Assembly: GCA_900753305.1 (NCBI GenBank)
Contig: CAADYR010000142.1
Location: 1 to 23,175 of the forward strand
Direction: 5' to 3'
DNA length: 23,175 nucleotides
Source of the DNA: Lachnospiraceae bacterium
GTDB lineage: Bacteria > Bacillota > Clostridia > Lachnospirales > Lachnospiraceae
Part shown: positions 9,066 to 16,173 of the stretch, piece after piece
Numbering within the stretch: position 1 is the first letter of the stretch
Layout of the letters: every line of letters begins with the position of its first letter
Position numbers and translations under genes: made by a program
Notes under the pieces: model-generated
What the model was told of the DNA's origin: nothing
What the model saw: the letters and a program-made list of their open reading frames with translations, nothing else
Databases searched by the model: none

Positions 9066-9394
9066 TGAATCTCACATTCTCAATTACACACTCCTTTGAA
9101 AAGGAATTTACAACCACTAATCTTGTCAACTCAGATCTTGTGATAGAGAGAGTCTCTATCTTCACAGACAAGATGAACCTAGGATACTGTCTTATGCTAG
9201 ACACCATCAACAACATGCAAGAACGTAGACAGTCACCAATGACGTGTATCAATGAGACGTATCAATCTGATCATTACAATACTGTTGTTCCAAAGACAAG
9301 AAAGTGGCGTTTCTATATGACAGACAAAGAAGGGAATAACATAACTCTTAAGGTACCAATGTATGTTTCAATTCATTTTTCCATAAGGAGTTGA
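9065..9394 (+). CDS. Small beta-rich protein related to the C-terminal unit of its upstream neighbour
   Basis: Predicted 109-aa protein starting at the ATG overlapping the last base of a hairpin; an upstream TTG start is unnecessary. The pattern 'FEKEFTTTNLVNSDLVIERVS...' through 'KWRFYMTDKEGNNITLKVPMYVSIHF' matches the closing unit of the preceding 1035-aa protein (LEYEFRDENDNEIPF..IYLLVTF) and of the following 226-aa protein (IEWLITDMNDNPITL..VYVSFTI). It is probably a stand-alone copy of that beta module, so a minor virion component by association. The stop codon lies inside the left arm of the next hairpin cluster. Confidence 0.6.
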   Translation: MNLTFSITHSFEKEFTTTNLVNSDLVIERVSIFTDKMNLGYCLMLDTINNMQERRQSPMTCINETYQSDHYNTVVPKTRKWRFYMTDKEGNNITLKVPMYVSIHFSIRS

Positions 9395-9465
9395 CTCTGT
9401 CAACTCCGAACTTTTACTTTGTAAAAGGAGTTGTCATGGACAACTCCGCTTTTCCTTCGGAAAAG
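9387..9465. repeat. Four tandem triloop hairpins filling an intergenic gap
   Basis: Four consecutive perfect hairpins: GGAGTTGAC-TCT-GTCAACTCC (9387-9407), CTTTTAC-TTT-GTAAAAG (9411-9427), GGAGTTGTC-ATG-GACAACTCC (9427-9447) and CTTTTCC-TTC-GGAAAAG (9449-9465). They begin within the stop region of the previous gene and end 3 nt before the next ATG. The second hairpin contains the TTTTACTTTGT promoter motif. Hairpins one and three share their arms except for the inner bases. Confidence 0.93.
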
Positions 9466-9468
9466 TAA

Positions 9469-10149
9469 ATGAAACCAGTAAGCATCATCAATCACAATAC
9501 AATCATTCCTAAGAATACAGGCCGATACAGAGAGTCATTCAACACAGTCACTCTGCCAAAGACCAATACATACAAGATCACTTCAATCACTTGTAAGATT
9601 GATACAACATCACTCTGGAATATCAGACAGAACAATGTCCTTAAGGTGGTCAATCTCAAGAACCAAACAGTCTTCTTGTCATCGACAGGTGGATACTTTG
9701 ACATAGACTCTCTCTGTGAAACAACAGGTAAGTGTGTTGCATACGACTCAAACAACCTTTGCTATATCACATCGAATTGTAAATCTATTGACTTCACAGA
9801 TGCACCTGACTTTGCAAACATGTTTCAATTCGAGAGAAGGAAGTACAATACAGGTGAGAAAGCAACAGAAGTGTATGATACTACTAATGGACTAGGTGTA
9901 ATCAAGATCTATTCCAGCATTATGAACCAGACGTTCGGAATCAAGAGCAGCTTCATAGACAACTTGATCCATGTGTCAATAGGACTTAACAACATCGTGT
10001 CAATAGACAATCTCAACATTGATGTGATTGACCAAGCCAATCTAGACTCTATTGAGTGGTTGATAACAGACATGAATGACAATCCAATCACACTCAACTC
10101 TAATGTCTATGTGTCATTCACAATCACCTGCTATGACAAAGAACAGTAG
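9469..10149 (+). CDS. Beta-rich minor virion protein candidate, single-module paralogue
   Basis: Predicted 226-aa protein, start ATG 3 nt after a hairpin and in a TAAATG context. It holds one full copy of the module repeated in the 1035-aa protein upstream: GGYFDIDSLCE (74-84), IDFTDAPDFANMF (107-119), then GLGVIKIYSSIM, and the closing IEWLITDMNDNPITLNSNVYVSFTI. No enzyme motif, signal peptide or membrane segment is seen. It probably arose by duplication of the neighbouring gene or a module of it and is likely a capsid-associated protein. Which of this cluster is the true penton cannot be settled by eye. Confidence 0.65.
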   Translation: MKPVSIINHNTIIPKNTGRYRESFNTVTLPKTNTYKITSITCKIDTTSLWNIRQNNVLKVVNLKNQTVFLSSTGGYFDIDSLCETTGKCVAYDSNNLCYITSNCKSIDFTDAPDFANMFQFERRKYNTGEKATEVYDTTNGLGVIKIYSSIMNQTFGIKSSFIDNLIHVSIGLNNIVSIDNLNIDVIDQANLDSIEWLITDMNDNPITLNSNVYVSFTITCYDKEQ

Positions 10150-10206
10150 TTGCCGAAGGCAACGCGCGATCTTTCAGATCGCTTCTTTTTTCTTTCCTAA
10201 AGAAAA
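10149..10206. repeat. Three-hairpin intergenic cluster
   Basis: GTTGCC-GAA-GGCAAC (10149-10163), GCGATCT-TTC-AGATCGC (10166-10182) and TTTTCTTT-CCT-AAAGAAAA (10188-10206). The first starts at the last base of the preceding stop codon; the last ends on the A of the next ATG. A T-rich run follows the second hairpin, so transcript-end formation is possible. Confidence 0.88.
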
Positions 10207-10490
10207 TGATCATCAAGGTTGATAACTGTCACTACTCCAAAGTAAATGCAGTTGAGCTGAAGAGTAATACATTCACTCTGTACATACAGTGCTTCAAGAA
10301 GTTCAATACTAACAGAGATATCTACGAGTTCAAGACAGATACTTCAAAGGTCTATGTGTCTTCATCTACTGTTGCAAAGGTGTTTATACCAGACTTTTCA
10401 TCTCTTAACACACCAATTGATACACTCATTGCTTCTGCTATAGACGAGTCTGATTGCAAGAATGTGAAGTATGTCTTTGTCTCCTATTAA
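10206..10490 (+). CDS. Small protein of unknown function
   Basis: Predicted 94-aa protein whose ATG overlaps the last base of a triloop hairpin. The sequence is rich in alternating hydrophobic and polar residues (KSNTFTLYIQCF, SKVYVSSSTVAKVFI), suggesting beta structure. I see no recognisable motif. Its position between the beta-module genes and the long helical protein suggests a virion or assembly role, which is inference only. Its intactness and compact spacing to both neighbours support it being real. Confidence 0.55.
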   Translation: MIIKVDNCHYSKVNAVELKSNTFTLYIQCFKKFNTNRDIYEFKTDTSKVYVSSSTVAKVFIPDFSSLNTPIDTLIASAIDESDCKNVKYVFVSY

Positions 10491-10503
10491 AACATACCAA
10501 CAC

Positions 10504-10529
10504 TTTTACTTTGTCTCTCTAATAGTAAA
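10504..10529 (+). promoter_or_regulatory. TTTTACTTTGT motif with inverted AGTAAA partner
   Basis: TTTTACTTTGT at 10504-10514. TTTACT (10505-10510) is followed 13 nt later by its reverse complement AGTAAA (10524-10529), with a TCTCTCT tract between. It precedes the ATG at 10534, which decides that start over an in-frame ATG at 10471 lying inside the previous gene. Confidence 0.55.
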
Positions 10530-10533
10530 GAAC

Positions 10534-13152
10534 ATGATACGATATTGGAAGCGTACAGAGAAGAAAACCTACCACTATCCTTGGTTAGAGGACACAAGCA
10601 ACTACTCATCTAAAGAACTGACTTCACCTGATGATTCCTATATCAGCATGCCATTCAGAACAAGAAGTCATGTGCAACACTCTAGAAGAATGATGGACAA
10701 ACAACTACAGAAGTACTTTGATAAAACAGATGAAGCTATGCTAAACAAGGAGATGTCTGACAGATGGAGAAACCTCAAGACATCCTTTGACTCTTACATG
10801 AACCTCACACCGAATGAGAGAAGACGTACTAGTGTTGCAAACATGCGAGGCTATCAGCTTGACAAGAACAGAAGGATTCTCTACTCATTTGAAGACAACA
10901 GTGTATACAACGTTGATATTAACAAGAGTTTTCTCAATAAACTCCGTGTGAAGTCACTTGATCATCCATTCACTGATCTAGAGAAGAGAGGTATCTTTGA
11001 CAATCCATACCAATACACTCCTGTGTCTCCTTACAGAATTGTATGGCCAAGTGCAGATGTTAAAGGTGATACTGAACTAGCACTCACTGCAATCGAGAAC
11101 TCTCTTTCTAATGTTAGCAAGGCTACAGAAGACTTCACAAATACGATGAATGAGACGATGATGAACTTCACCAGTTCCATGTCAAACATTGCTCAACAGA
11201 ATGCTCTCATTCAACAAGACTTCTCTAATCTGTTGAAGAAGGAAGAAGCACCTCAGGAGGATACTACTACTCCTCCTGTTTCAAGAAGCAAAAGGTATGA
11301 AGAGCAGTATGGAGTAGATACAGTATACTATCGTGATGATGGAAAGAAACCAACTGGTGTTCAAGGAGAGAAGATACGTAATTATAGAAGAGGATCAAAC
11401 AAATATAGAGAGAAGATTGATCGATATGGATGGATTGATGATGGACACTTCATGTGGAATCCAGCTACAGAGTCTACTCAACCTGTTACAGTCAACAACA
11501 CTATTCAACAAGGAGTTAGCTACGCTAACTCCGCAGCACATAGTGCTGCTGTACAAGTCACTGAGTCTCTTCTTGATGCTGTCAATCAACTCAATACTAC
11601 TATCTCTCAAATGACTCCATTCGATATGTCTGCAAACATGGGTCAAATCTACCAAAACCTTGCTGAAGTTGCTGCAGAGATACGTAAGGAAAGTGTTGCT
11701 GCTATACAAGACACTCAACAGAAGTTGTTACTTGAGAACACCGAAGCAGTGAATAAGACGTTGACAGGTATATTAGACACTGTGAAGACCAAGCTAGAGT
11801 CTGCATCATTCAATGCTTGTATCACAAATACAAGTGACTCTTATCAAGGTCTTATCAAAGCAATCAAAGACTGTCAAGGTGATTGGGGAAAGAAGATTCA
11901 AGATGTCGTCAATGCACAGACTGCTCTGATCAAGGATACAGAACAGCAGATGCAGCGTGTACTAATAAAGGATAATCCCAATGAAGAGATTGTTCCTTCT
12001 ATACAAGTCGATCCAGCTATACAAGCAGAGCTCAAGTCTATTCATGACTTGTTTGAAGTCTTAAAGACACATTATACAAGCTACATTGAACAGACACAGA
12101 GTCTCAATACACAGATGGCTGCTATGATAAAGAATGAAGCCGTAGTCAAGCAACTGACAGACATCAACACATCCATCAGTACTTCAAGAACCTTCTTCCA
12201 GAATCTACTAAGTGGTATGCAGACCAAGCTCATCCAAGCACAGAACCAGTCAATGAAGCTATTGACAGATGAGATACAAAGTAATACAAGCTCACTGCTA
12301 CAAGGAGTCACTGATTCGATTCAGAATGCACAGACAGAGAATGTGAACATGCTAGAGGATATCAAGAGTAATATGACTGATGGTATCACAGCTCTTGGCA
12401 ACACCATTGCTCAGAACAATCTCTTGACGGATGCACAGACAGTCATGCTTCAGCAGATTGGTCTCAATACAGAGAGAATGATGCAACAGCAAGCATATAG
12501 TAATTGGCTGATTCAGAATGGATTCCAATACATTGGTTCTCTTCAAGATAAGGTCTATGAGGAATACAAGAAGCTGACAGATCGTCCTGTAACACCGAAG
12601 TATCTGATCACAGACCAAGAGAGAGTGGACTTGAATAGACGATTAATGAATACACCAGATTCAATAAAGGTTGAGATATTGGAAGATGCAAATCAGATTG
12701 TACCTGCTGCTAAGATGTCTGTTTTACAAAAGACATATCAAAGACGACCATATCTTCCACCAATTCCTGGTCAACCTGGAAGAGCAACTCCAGACACAAG
12801 ACTACCACCTGAATCAGTCACATTGGATACAGATGAATTGGAATACATGCGTGACCAGTACGTCTTCTTCATGGACATCATAATGAACTACTTCTTTGAT
12901 TCTACTTTTGTGAGTTTTATCAAAGAGATTGGCTTTGCAAAACTCTTCAATGCATATCTCAAGAGAAATCAAAACAATGAAATCTACAACATCTTCATTC
13001 AACTTGCTAATAGAACTCCAGTTACCCCAGAGATGTATCAGACAATACGCAATGTAGTCTCTACTATTCCTTTTGATATTGATGTGAATCTAGATAGTCT
13101 TTTAACAAAGACTGCTGCTTCAATACAGAACATGATGGGTAGCGAGAATTGA
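10534..13152 (+). CDS. Long helical/coiled-coil virion protein candidate
   Basis: Predicted 872-aa protein, starting just after a TTTTACTTTGT motif; the in-frame ATG at 10471 would overlap the previous gene. The N-terminal 190 residues are basic and aromatic (MIRYWKRTEKK, PFRTRS, PNERRRTSV). About residues 200-260 and 350-700 are long heptad-like helices rich in Gln, Asn, Thr and Ser, with segments such as LNTQMAAMIKNEAVVKQL. A Tyr/Asp/Gly-rich globular insert lies near 280-330 (IDRYGWIDDGHFMWNP). A Pro-rich stretch and a helical domain with an FFMDIIMNYFF segment close the protein. No enzymatic motif is seen. Length, repeats and position among structural genes suggest a scaffold, tape-measure or cement-like component, as inference. 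Two triloop hairpins lie in its coding sequence at 11512-11549. Confidence 0.8.
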   Translation: MIRYWKRTEKKTYHYPWLEDTSNYSSKELTSPDDSYISMPFRTRSHVQHSRRMMDKQLQKYFDKTDEAMLNKEMSDRWRNLKTSFDSYMNLTPNERRRTSVANMRGYQLDKNRRILYSFEDNSVYNVDINKSFLNKLRVKSLDHPFTDLEKRGIFDNPYQYTPVSPYRIVWPSADVKGDTELALTAIENSLSNVSKATEDFTNTMNETMMNFTSSMSNIAQQNALIQQDFSNLLKKEEAPQEDTTTPPVSRSKRYEEQYGVDTVYYRDDGKKPTGVQGEKIRNYRRGSNKYREKIDRYGWIDDGHFMWNPATESTQPVTVNNTIQQGVSYANSAAHSAAVQVTESLLDAVNQLNTTISQMTPFDMSANMGQIYQNLAEVAAEIRKESVAAIQDTQQKLLLENTEAVNKTLTGILDTVKTKLESASFNACITNTSDSYQGLIKAIKDCQGDWGKKIQDVVNAQTALIKDTEQQMQRVLIKDNPNEEIVPSIQVDPAIQAELKSIHDLFEVLKTHYTSYIEQTQSLNTQMAAMIKNEAVVKQLTDINTSISTSRTFFQNLLSGMQTKLIQAQNQSMKLLTDEIQSNTSSLLQGVTDSIQNAQTENVNMLEDIKSNMTDGITALGNTIAQNNLLTDAQTVMLQQIGLNTERMMQQQAYSNWLIQNGFQYIGSLQDKVYEEYKKLTDRPVTPKYLITDQERVDLNRRLMNTPDSIKVEILEDANQIVPAAKMSVLQKTYQRRPYLPPIPGQPGRATPDTRLPPESVTLDTDELEYMRDQYVFFMDIIMNYFFDSTFVSFIKEIGFAKLFNAYLKRNQNNEIYNIFIQLANRTPVTPEMYQTIRNVVSTIPFDIDVNLDSLLTKTAASIQNMMGSEN
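11512..11549. repeat. Double triloop hairpin inside a coding sequence
   Basis: GGAGTTAGC-TAC-GCTAACTCC (11512-11532) is followed immediately by GCAGCAC-ATA-GTGCTGC (11533-11549). Both are perfect. They encode GVSYANSAAHSAA in frame. The second shares the core CAGCAC-ATA-GTGCTG, in the same reading frame, with the hairpin at 5805-5821 in the polymerase gene (SAHSAE). Confidence 0.92.
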
Positions 13153-13177
13153 GAGCTGACCAGAGGACAAAGTGAAT

Positions 13178-13226
13178 CTGTTGCTTCGCAACAGCGTGTT
13201 TCACAAAGTGAAATGTTTTACTTTGT
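13178..13226. repeat. Two hairpins plus TTTTACTTTGT motif upstream of the pX-like gene
   Basis: CTGTTGC-TTC-GCAACAG (13178-13194) and TTTCAC-AAA-GTGAAA (13199-13213) follow the previous stop codon. TTTTACTTTGT follows at 13216-13226, 23 nt before the chosen ATG at 13250. The gap ends in CTTCATTAATAAACACA, resembling the CCATTAATAAAG before the polymerase ATG. Confidence 0.85.
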
Positions 13227-13249
13227 ATTTCTCTTCATTAATAAACACA

Positions 13250-14296
13250 ATGTCTATTCCATTCACAGTTGATGTATCAGCATTCTACGGTGAGCCAGAC
13301 GCTACAGAACAGTCTTCCAACACCATTGTAGACAGACGCAAGACTCTTAACCTGCATAAGAAGATTAATAATAAGACAAGCACTCGTAAGAAGACTAGAA
13401 AGACTAAGAAGAGTGCTGCTGAAGGACAGCCTTTAGAAGGGGGATCGATTGGATTCAAAGAAGCTGGAGCGATCAGTATGAAGCAGAATAGTGCCGGAGC
13501 TGTTGCTATGCAACAGCATGCACCAGCTGTCGCTGGTGCTTTGGCATTCAATGAAGCACAGCTCATGAATGAACTGACTGGTCTAAAGAAAGGCGGAGCA
13601 CTTCCTGCATTGGCTGCTGCTGTCATTCCAACTCTTGTAGAGATGGCTCCACAGATCATTGCTGCTATCAAGAACCTCAAGAAACCAACAACAGCTGGTG
13701 CTATTAAGATTGGTGGCGCTTCAGCAGTCTTCTTAGATGGTGTTGATCCTTCAAAGTACGATGACATGATCAAGACTATGAAGGCTATTGAACGACAGAG
13801 AAAGAATCTCATTCGAGAAGGCGGTGCCATAAAGGTTGGTTCTGGTAAGATGGGTACATTCTTTAAGAATGCTTGGAACAAGATGAAGACTTGGTATGGT
13901 AACAATGCAGAGAAGTTGAAGCCTATCACAGACATCCTTGTAAACTCAGCAGTGAACTCAGCAAACAAGATGATTGACAAAGGAGTGAAGTATGTTGGTG
14001 ACAAGACTGGTAGTGATACTCTTAAGCAGATTGGTAACGTTGTAGGAAACATGGCTAAGGATACAGTGAGCAATACAGCTGCTGCAGTACAGAACTATGG
14101 CAAGACAGCTCAAGAGGGTTCAGGTTACAGCGCAGCGCTAGCCGGAGGCTATGACATAGACAACCTTGTCAATGATACTACACCTGCTGTTGTTGCCACG
14201 AAAAAAAAGAGGATTCTAACAGCCTTTCCAAACAACGAAAGAAAGACAACAGCATCACAGGTGTCTGTAAAGAAGAGTCGAAGTGTATACGGTTAA
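13250..14296 (+). CDS. pX/pVI-like basic membrane-active core protein candidate
   Basis: Predicted 348-aa protein; the ATG at 13250 is chosen because it follows the promoter motif, whereas an in-frame ATG at 13172 precedes it and overlaps hairpins. Residues 29-56 are strongly basic (RKKTRKTKK). Residues 116-141 form an Ala/Ile-rich helix (ALPALAAAVIPTL) and 199-245 an amphipathic helix. Gly-Gly and Gly-Ala motifs recur (LEGG 62-65, KKGGA, IKIGGA, REGGA, LAGG 297-300). LEGG|S and LAGG|Y fit the adenain consensus (I/L/M)xGG|x, suggesting cleavage by the protease encoded next. In adenoviruses and adintoviruses such proteins condense DNA or disrupt membranes on entry. The call rests on composition and context, not on clear family identity. 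Confidence 0.65.
   Translation: MSIPFTVDVSAFYGEPDATEQSSNTIVDRRKTLNLHKKINNKTSTRKKTRKTKKSAAEGQPLEGGSIGFKEAGAISMKQNSAGAVAMQQHAPAVAGALAFNEAQLMNELTGLKKGGALPALAAAVIPTLVEMAPQIIAAIKNLKKPTTAGAIKIGGASAVFLDGVDPSKYDDMIKTMKAIERQRKNLIREGGAIKVGSGKMGTFFKNAWNKMKTWYGNNAEKLKPITDILVNSAVNSANKMIDKGVKYVGDKTGSDTLKQIGNVVGNMAKDTVSNTAAAVQNYGKTAQEGSGYSAALAGGYDIDNLVNDTTPAVVATKKKRILTAFPNNERKTTASQVSVKKSRSVYG
14129..14151. repeat. Small hairpin pair in the pX-like gene
   Basis: AGCG-CAG-CGCT (14129-14139) and TAGCC-GGA-GGCTA (14139-14151). Both are short but have the 3-nt loop typical of this element. The second encodes the LAGG|Y predicted protease site. Confidence 0.5.
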
Positions 14297-14343
14297 ACCA
14301 TTCTGATAGTAAGAACAACTCAAAGAAGGACAAAGCACTGCAT

Positions 14344-14757
14344 ATGATCACTACGTATGGATACATGAACATAGACTCTAATCCACTATCATTTGCTCAA
14401 GTCAGACGACTAGCACGAGATCTACAGATACCTGACTTCAAGGTACTAGAGCTCAAACAGTACAAGAGACTTGCTAAGAACCACACAGAGCCTGCTAATT
14501 GTATCATATACATTCCATGGAAAGATCAGCCTAACAGAGGTCATTACGTGTCATGTTTTAGAGAGAGTGATGGTTCATTGAACTACCAAGACAGTTTTGG
14601 TAGCTTCAATGAATTCCCTATGAAGGATGTGAGCAGGGTGTTCCACAAAAACAAAGTGAAATATCAATCGGTATTCGCAAACAATTGTGGATACCTATCA
14701 TTGCTTCATCTCTATACTCATGACGAGCTTGACCCAAAGGTCAAGCGCGCGGTCTGA
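14344..14757 (+). CDS. Adenain-like cysteine protease (virion maturation)
   Basis: 137-aa protein. The catalytic set is visible: His67 in GHYVSCF, Asp83 in YQDSFG, Gln108 in YQSVF and Cys115 in NNCGYLSLLHL. H-to-acid spacing (16) and Q-to-C spacing (7) are close to adenovirus protease (H54/E71, Q115/C122). Adenain cleaves capsid and core precursors during maturation; likely sites lie in the pX-like protein just upstream. It is short compared with adenain (about 204 residues), lacking most of the C-terminal region. An alternative start at Met8 (14365) would leave the core intact. No TTTTACTTTG motif precedes it, so it may be co-transcribed with the pX-like gene. The stop codon sits in a hairpin loop. 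Confidence 0.88.
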   Translation: MITTYGYMNIDSNPLSFAQVRRLARDLQIPDFKVLELKQYKRLAKNHTEPANCIIYIPWKDQPNRGHYVSCFRESDGSLNYQDSFGSFNEFPMKDVSRVFHKNKVKYQSVFANNCGYLSLLHLYTHDELDPKVKRAV

Positions 14758-14771
14758 AAGACCGCTTGACC
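14727..14771. repeat. Overlapping alternative hairpins across the protease stop codon
   Basis: GCTTGACC occurs at 14727-14734 and again at 14764-14771. Its complement GGTCAAGC (14739-14746) lies between them and can pair with either. Pairing with the downstream copy extends the inner hairpin GCGGTCT-GAA-AGACCGC (14749-14765) into a long bulged stem. The TGA stop starts on the last base of the left inner arm. It lies between convergent genes, 23 nt from the end of the ATPase gene. Confidence 0.85.
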
Positions 14772-14787
14772 CTTCTGTGAAAAGACT

Positions 14788-16122
14788 TTAAGCAATACCA
14801 TATTTGCTTCTAAGTCCTTTTTTACTTTGTCGAACTGGTGTTGTGTAATTAGCAGTACCATCAGTAGGCTTCTGAATAAAGTTGAACTCCTTTGTGTTGA
14901 TCTCTTGTGTGTACTCCTTTGGCTTCACTTCCACTGCATCCTTCACATCAACAACCCTGTAGGATCGTCCTTCTTTCTTAGCAGAGACATTAGCATCCTT
15001 GTTGATACCAAGTTCAGCTTCCAGCTCCTTCAGCTTCTTGTTCTTCTCTTCAATCTCCTTTCGTTTCTTTTCATCTGTAATAGCTTTTGGTAGCTTGGAC
15101 TTCATCTTATTGATAGCCTGTTGCTTTGACACAATGTCATAAGGCACATACTCAACAAGCCTGTCATCATCCAGATAATACCATCGAGTGTGCATGCCAT
15201 ACTGTATGTCTTTGAGTACTTGCTGTAGATTTGTTGGAGGAGGTATTTTAAGCTTTCTCCATAAGTCTTCTCGTCCAATAATGTCATAGAACAGGAAGAT
15301 CTTTGTAGCATTGTCTACCAGCTTGTTAGACAGCTTTGTGAAGCCTTGGAATGCTATGAAACAGGAGGTCTTTCTGTGTCTCGACATGCAACCCATAGTG
15401 TCCATGAAGTTGACTACCCAGTGGTCTGTTGGCTTTGTATACAGGTCATCGAAGATGTAGATAGAGGGGTATGTAGTGTCGTTGTATATGAAGTTGGAAG
15501 ACCCATCGTCATTGAGACTCTCGTAGCAGAGTTCTAGGTTGTCTGAGAACTCAGGTTTGATGTCTGAGTCTGTGTTGATCCACTGTGTCTTGATCCCTGC
15601 AAGTCCAGCTACATGCTTCAAGACTTGAGGGCACTTGTTCTGGTAGGAGACCTTCCCCATGAAGAAACAGATCTTGTCAAAGGAGTGAGGTATCTCATAA
15701 GTGAGCTGGTTGATGAGGAAGGACTTGCCAGACTTGGATGGGGCGATAATCAGGGTGAACTGGTTCATGAAAGTGTCTTGACAGTCGACATCCCAGTCAA
15801 ATTTCATGATTCCAAGGCTCTGCTTGTTCTGATGTAAGTCTTCTAGCTGCTCATCTATGCTCTGTTCAGGCTGGATGTACTCTGCTAGTTCTTTCAGTAT
15901 TCTGTAGTACTGTGATGTCTTTTCTTGATCAGACTCCTCTGCTAAGCGTTCATTGACATTGTTCTTGATTGCTTGAGCTTGTGAGATAGTTCTTTCATTC
16001 CTTCGAGTAATTCTTTTATTAGTGTAAGGGTTCTTATGATTGAGCTTTCGTAGTCTATTCTTTAATGCGACTAGTGTTGTGTCAATGTCTGTAAGATAGG
16101 ATTCCAGTGTAATATCATCCAT
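14788..16122 (-). CDS. FtsK/HerA (A32-like) DNA-packaging ATPase
   Basis: 444-aa P-loop ATPase expected to drive genome packaging into the capsid. Walker A is APSKSGKS (127-134), Walker B IYIFDD (221-226), followed by the FIAFQG strand (255-260) with the sensor-type Gln seen in FtsK/HerA and A32-like ATPases. The N-terminal 60 residues hold NPYTNKRITRRN (31-42), resembling the NPxTNR repeats of the polymerase. The C-terminal third is a Lys/Glu-rich coiled coil and a basic tail. The gene is convergent to the protease and follows the capsid gene on the minus strand, with its own TTTACTTTG motif. The packaging role is established for the family. Confidence 0.93.
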   Translation of the reverse strand: MDDITLESYLTDIDTTLVALKNRLRKLNHKNPYTNKRITRRNERTISQAQAIKNNVNERLAEESDQEKTSQYYRILKELAEYIQPEQSIDEQLEDLHQNKQSLGIMKFDWDVDCQDTFMNQFTLIIAPSKSGKSFLINQLTYEIPHSFDKICFFMGKVSYQNKCPQVLKHVAGLAGIKTQWINTDSDIKPEFSDNLELCYESLNDDGSSNFIYNDTTYPSIYIFDDLYTKPTDHWVVNFMDTMGCMSRHRKTSCFIAFQGFTKLSNKLVDNATKIFLFYDIIGREDLWRKLKIPPPTNLQQVLKDIQYGMHTRWYYLDDDRLVEYVPYDIVSKQQAINKMKSKLPKAITDEKKRKEIEEKNKKLKELEAELGINKDANVSAKKEGRSYRVVDVKDAVEVKPKEYTQEINTKEFNFIQKPTDGTANYTTPVRQSKKGLRSKYGIA

Positions 16123-16151
16123 TTTACTTTGAATAGCAAAAACAAAGTAAA
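16123..16151 (-). promoter_or_regulatory. Inverted TTTACTTTG / CAAAGTAAA pair upstream of ATPase
   Basis: TTTACTTTG (16123-16131) and CAAAGTAAA (16143-16151) form a perfect 9-bp inverted pair with an 11-nt spacer, directly before the ATPase start codon. The start context reads AAAGTAAAATG on the minus strand. It has the same architecture as 110-140 and 10505-10529. Confidence 0.6.
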
Positions 16152-16173
16152 TTAGGAGTCGCTATGAGAGTCT

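Noticed and set aside
9387..9465. CRISPR-like repeat array
   Set aside because: Repeats are adjacent palindromes without equal spacers, dispersed over the element, and there are no cas genes.
10166..10191. Bacterial rho-independent terminator
   Set aside because: Hairpin plus T-run fits superficially, but the gene content is that of a eukaryotic virus-like element and most hairpins lack a T-run.
10471..10533. Upstream ATG extending the long helical protein
   Set aside because: It overlaps the previous gene and lies before the promoter motif at 10504.
13172..13249. Upstream ATG extending the pX-like protein
   Set aside because: The extension would be encoded by two intergenic hairpins and the promoter motif; the ATG at 13250 is the consistent start.
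13285..14073. 262-aa open frame on the minus strand
   Set aside because: It lies entirely within the pX-like gene in the opposite strand and has hydrophobic low-complexity content explained by the Ala/Gly/Lys-rich plus-strand codons; no promoter motif.
14817..14830. TTTTTTACTTTGT motif within the ATPase gene as a promoter
   Set aside because: It points away from any start codon and is explained by Lys/Ser codons of the ATPase tail read on the other strand.
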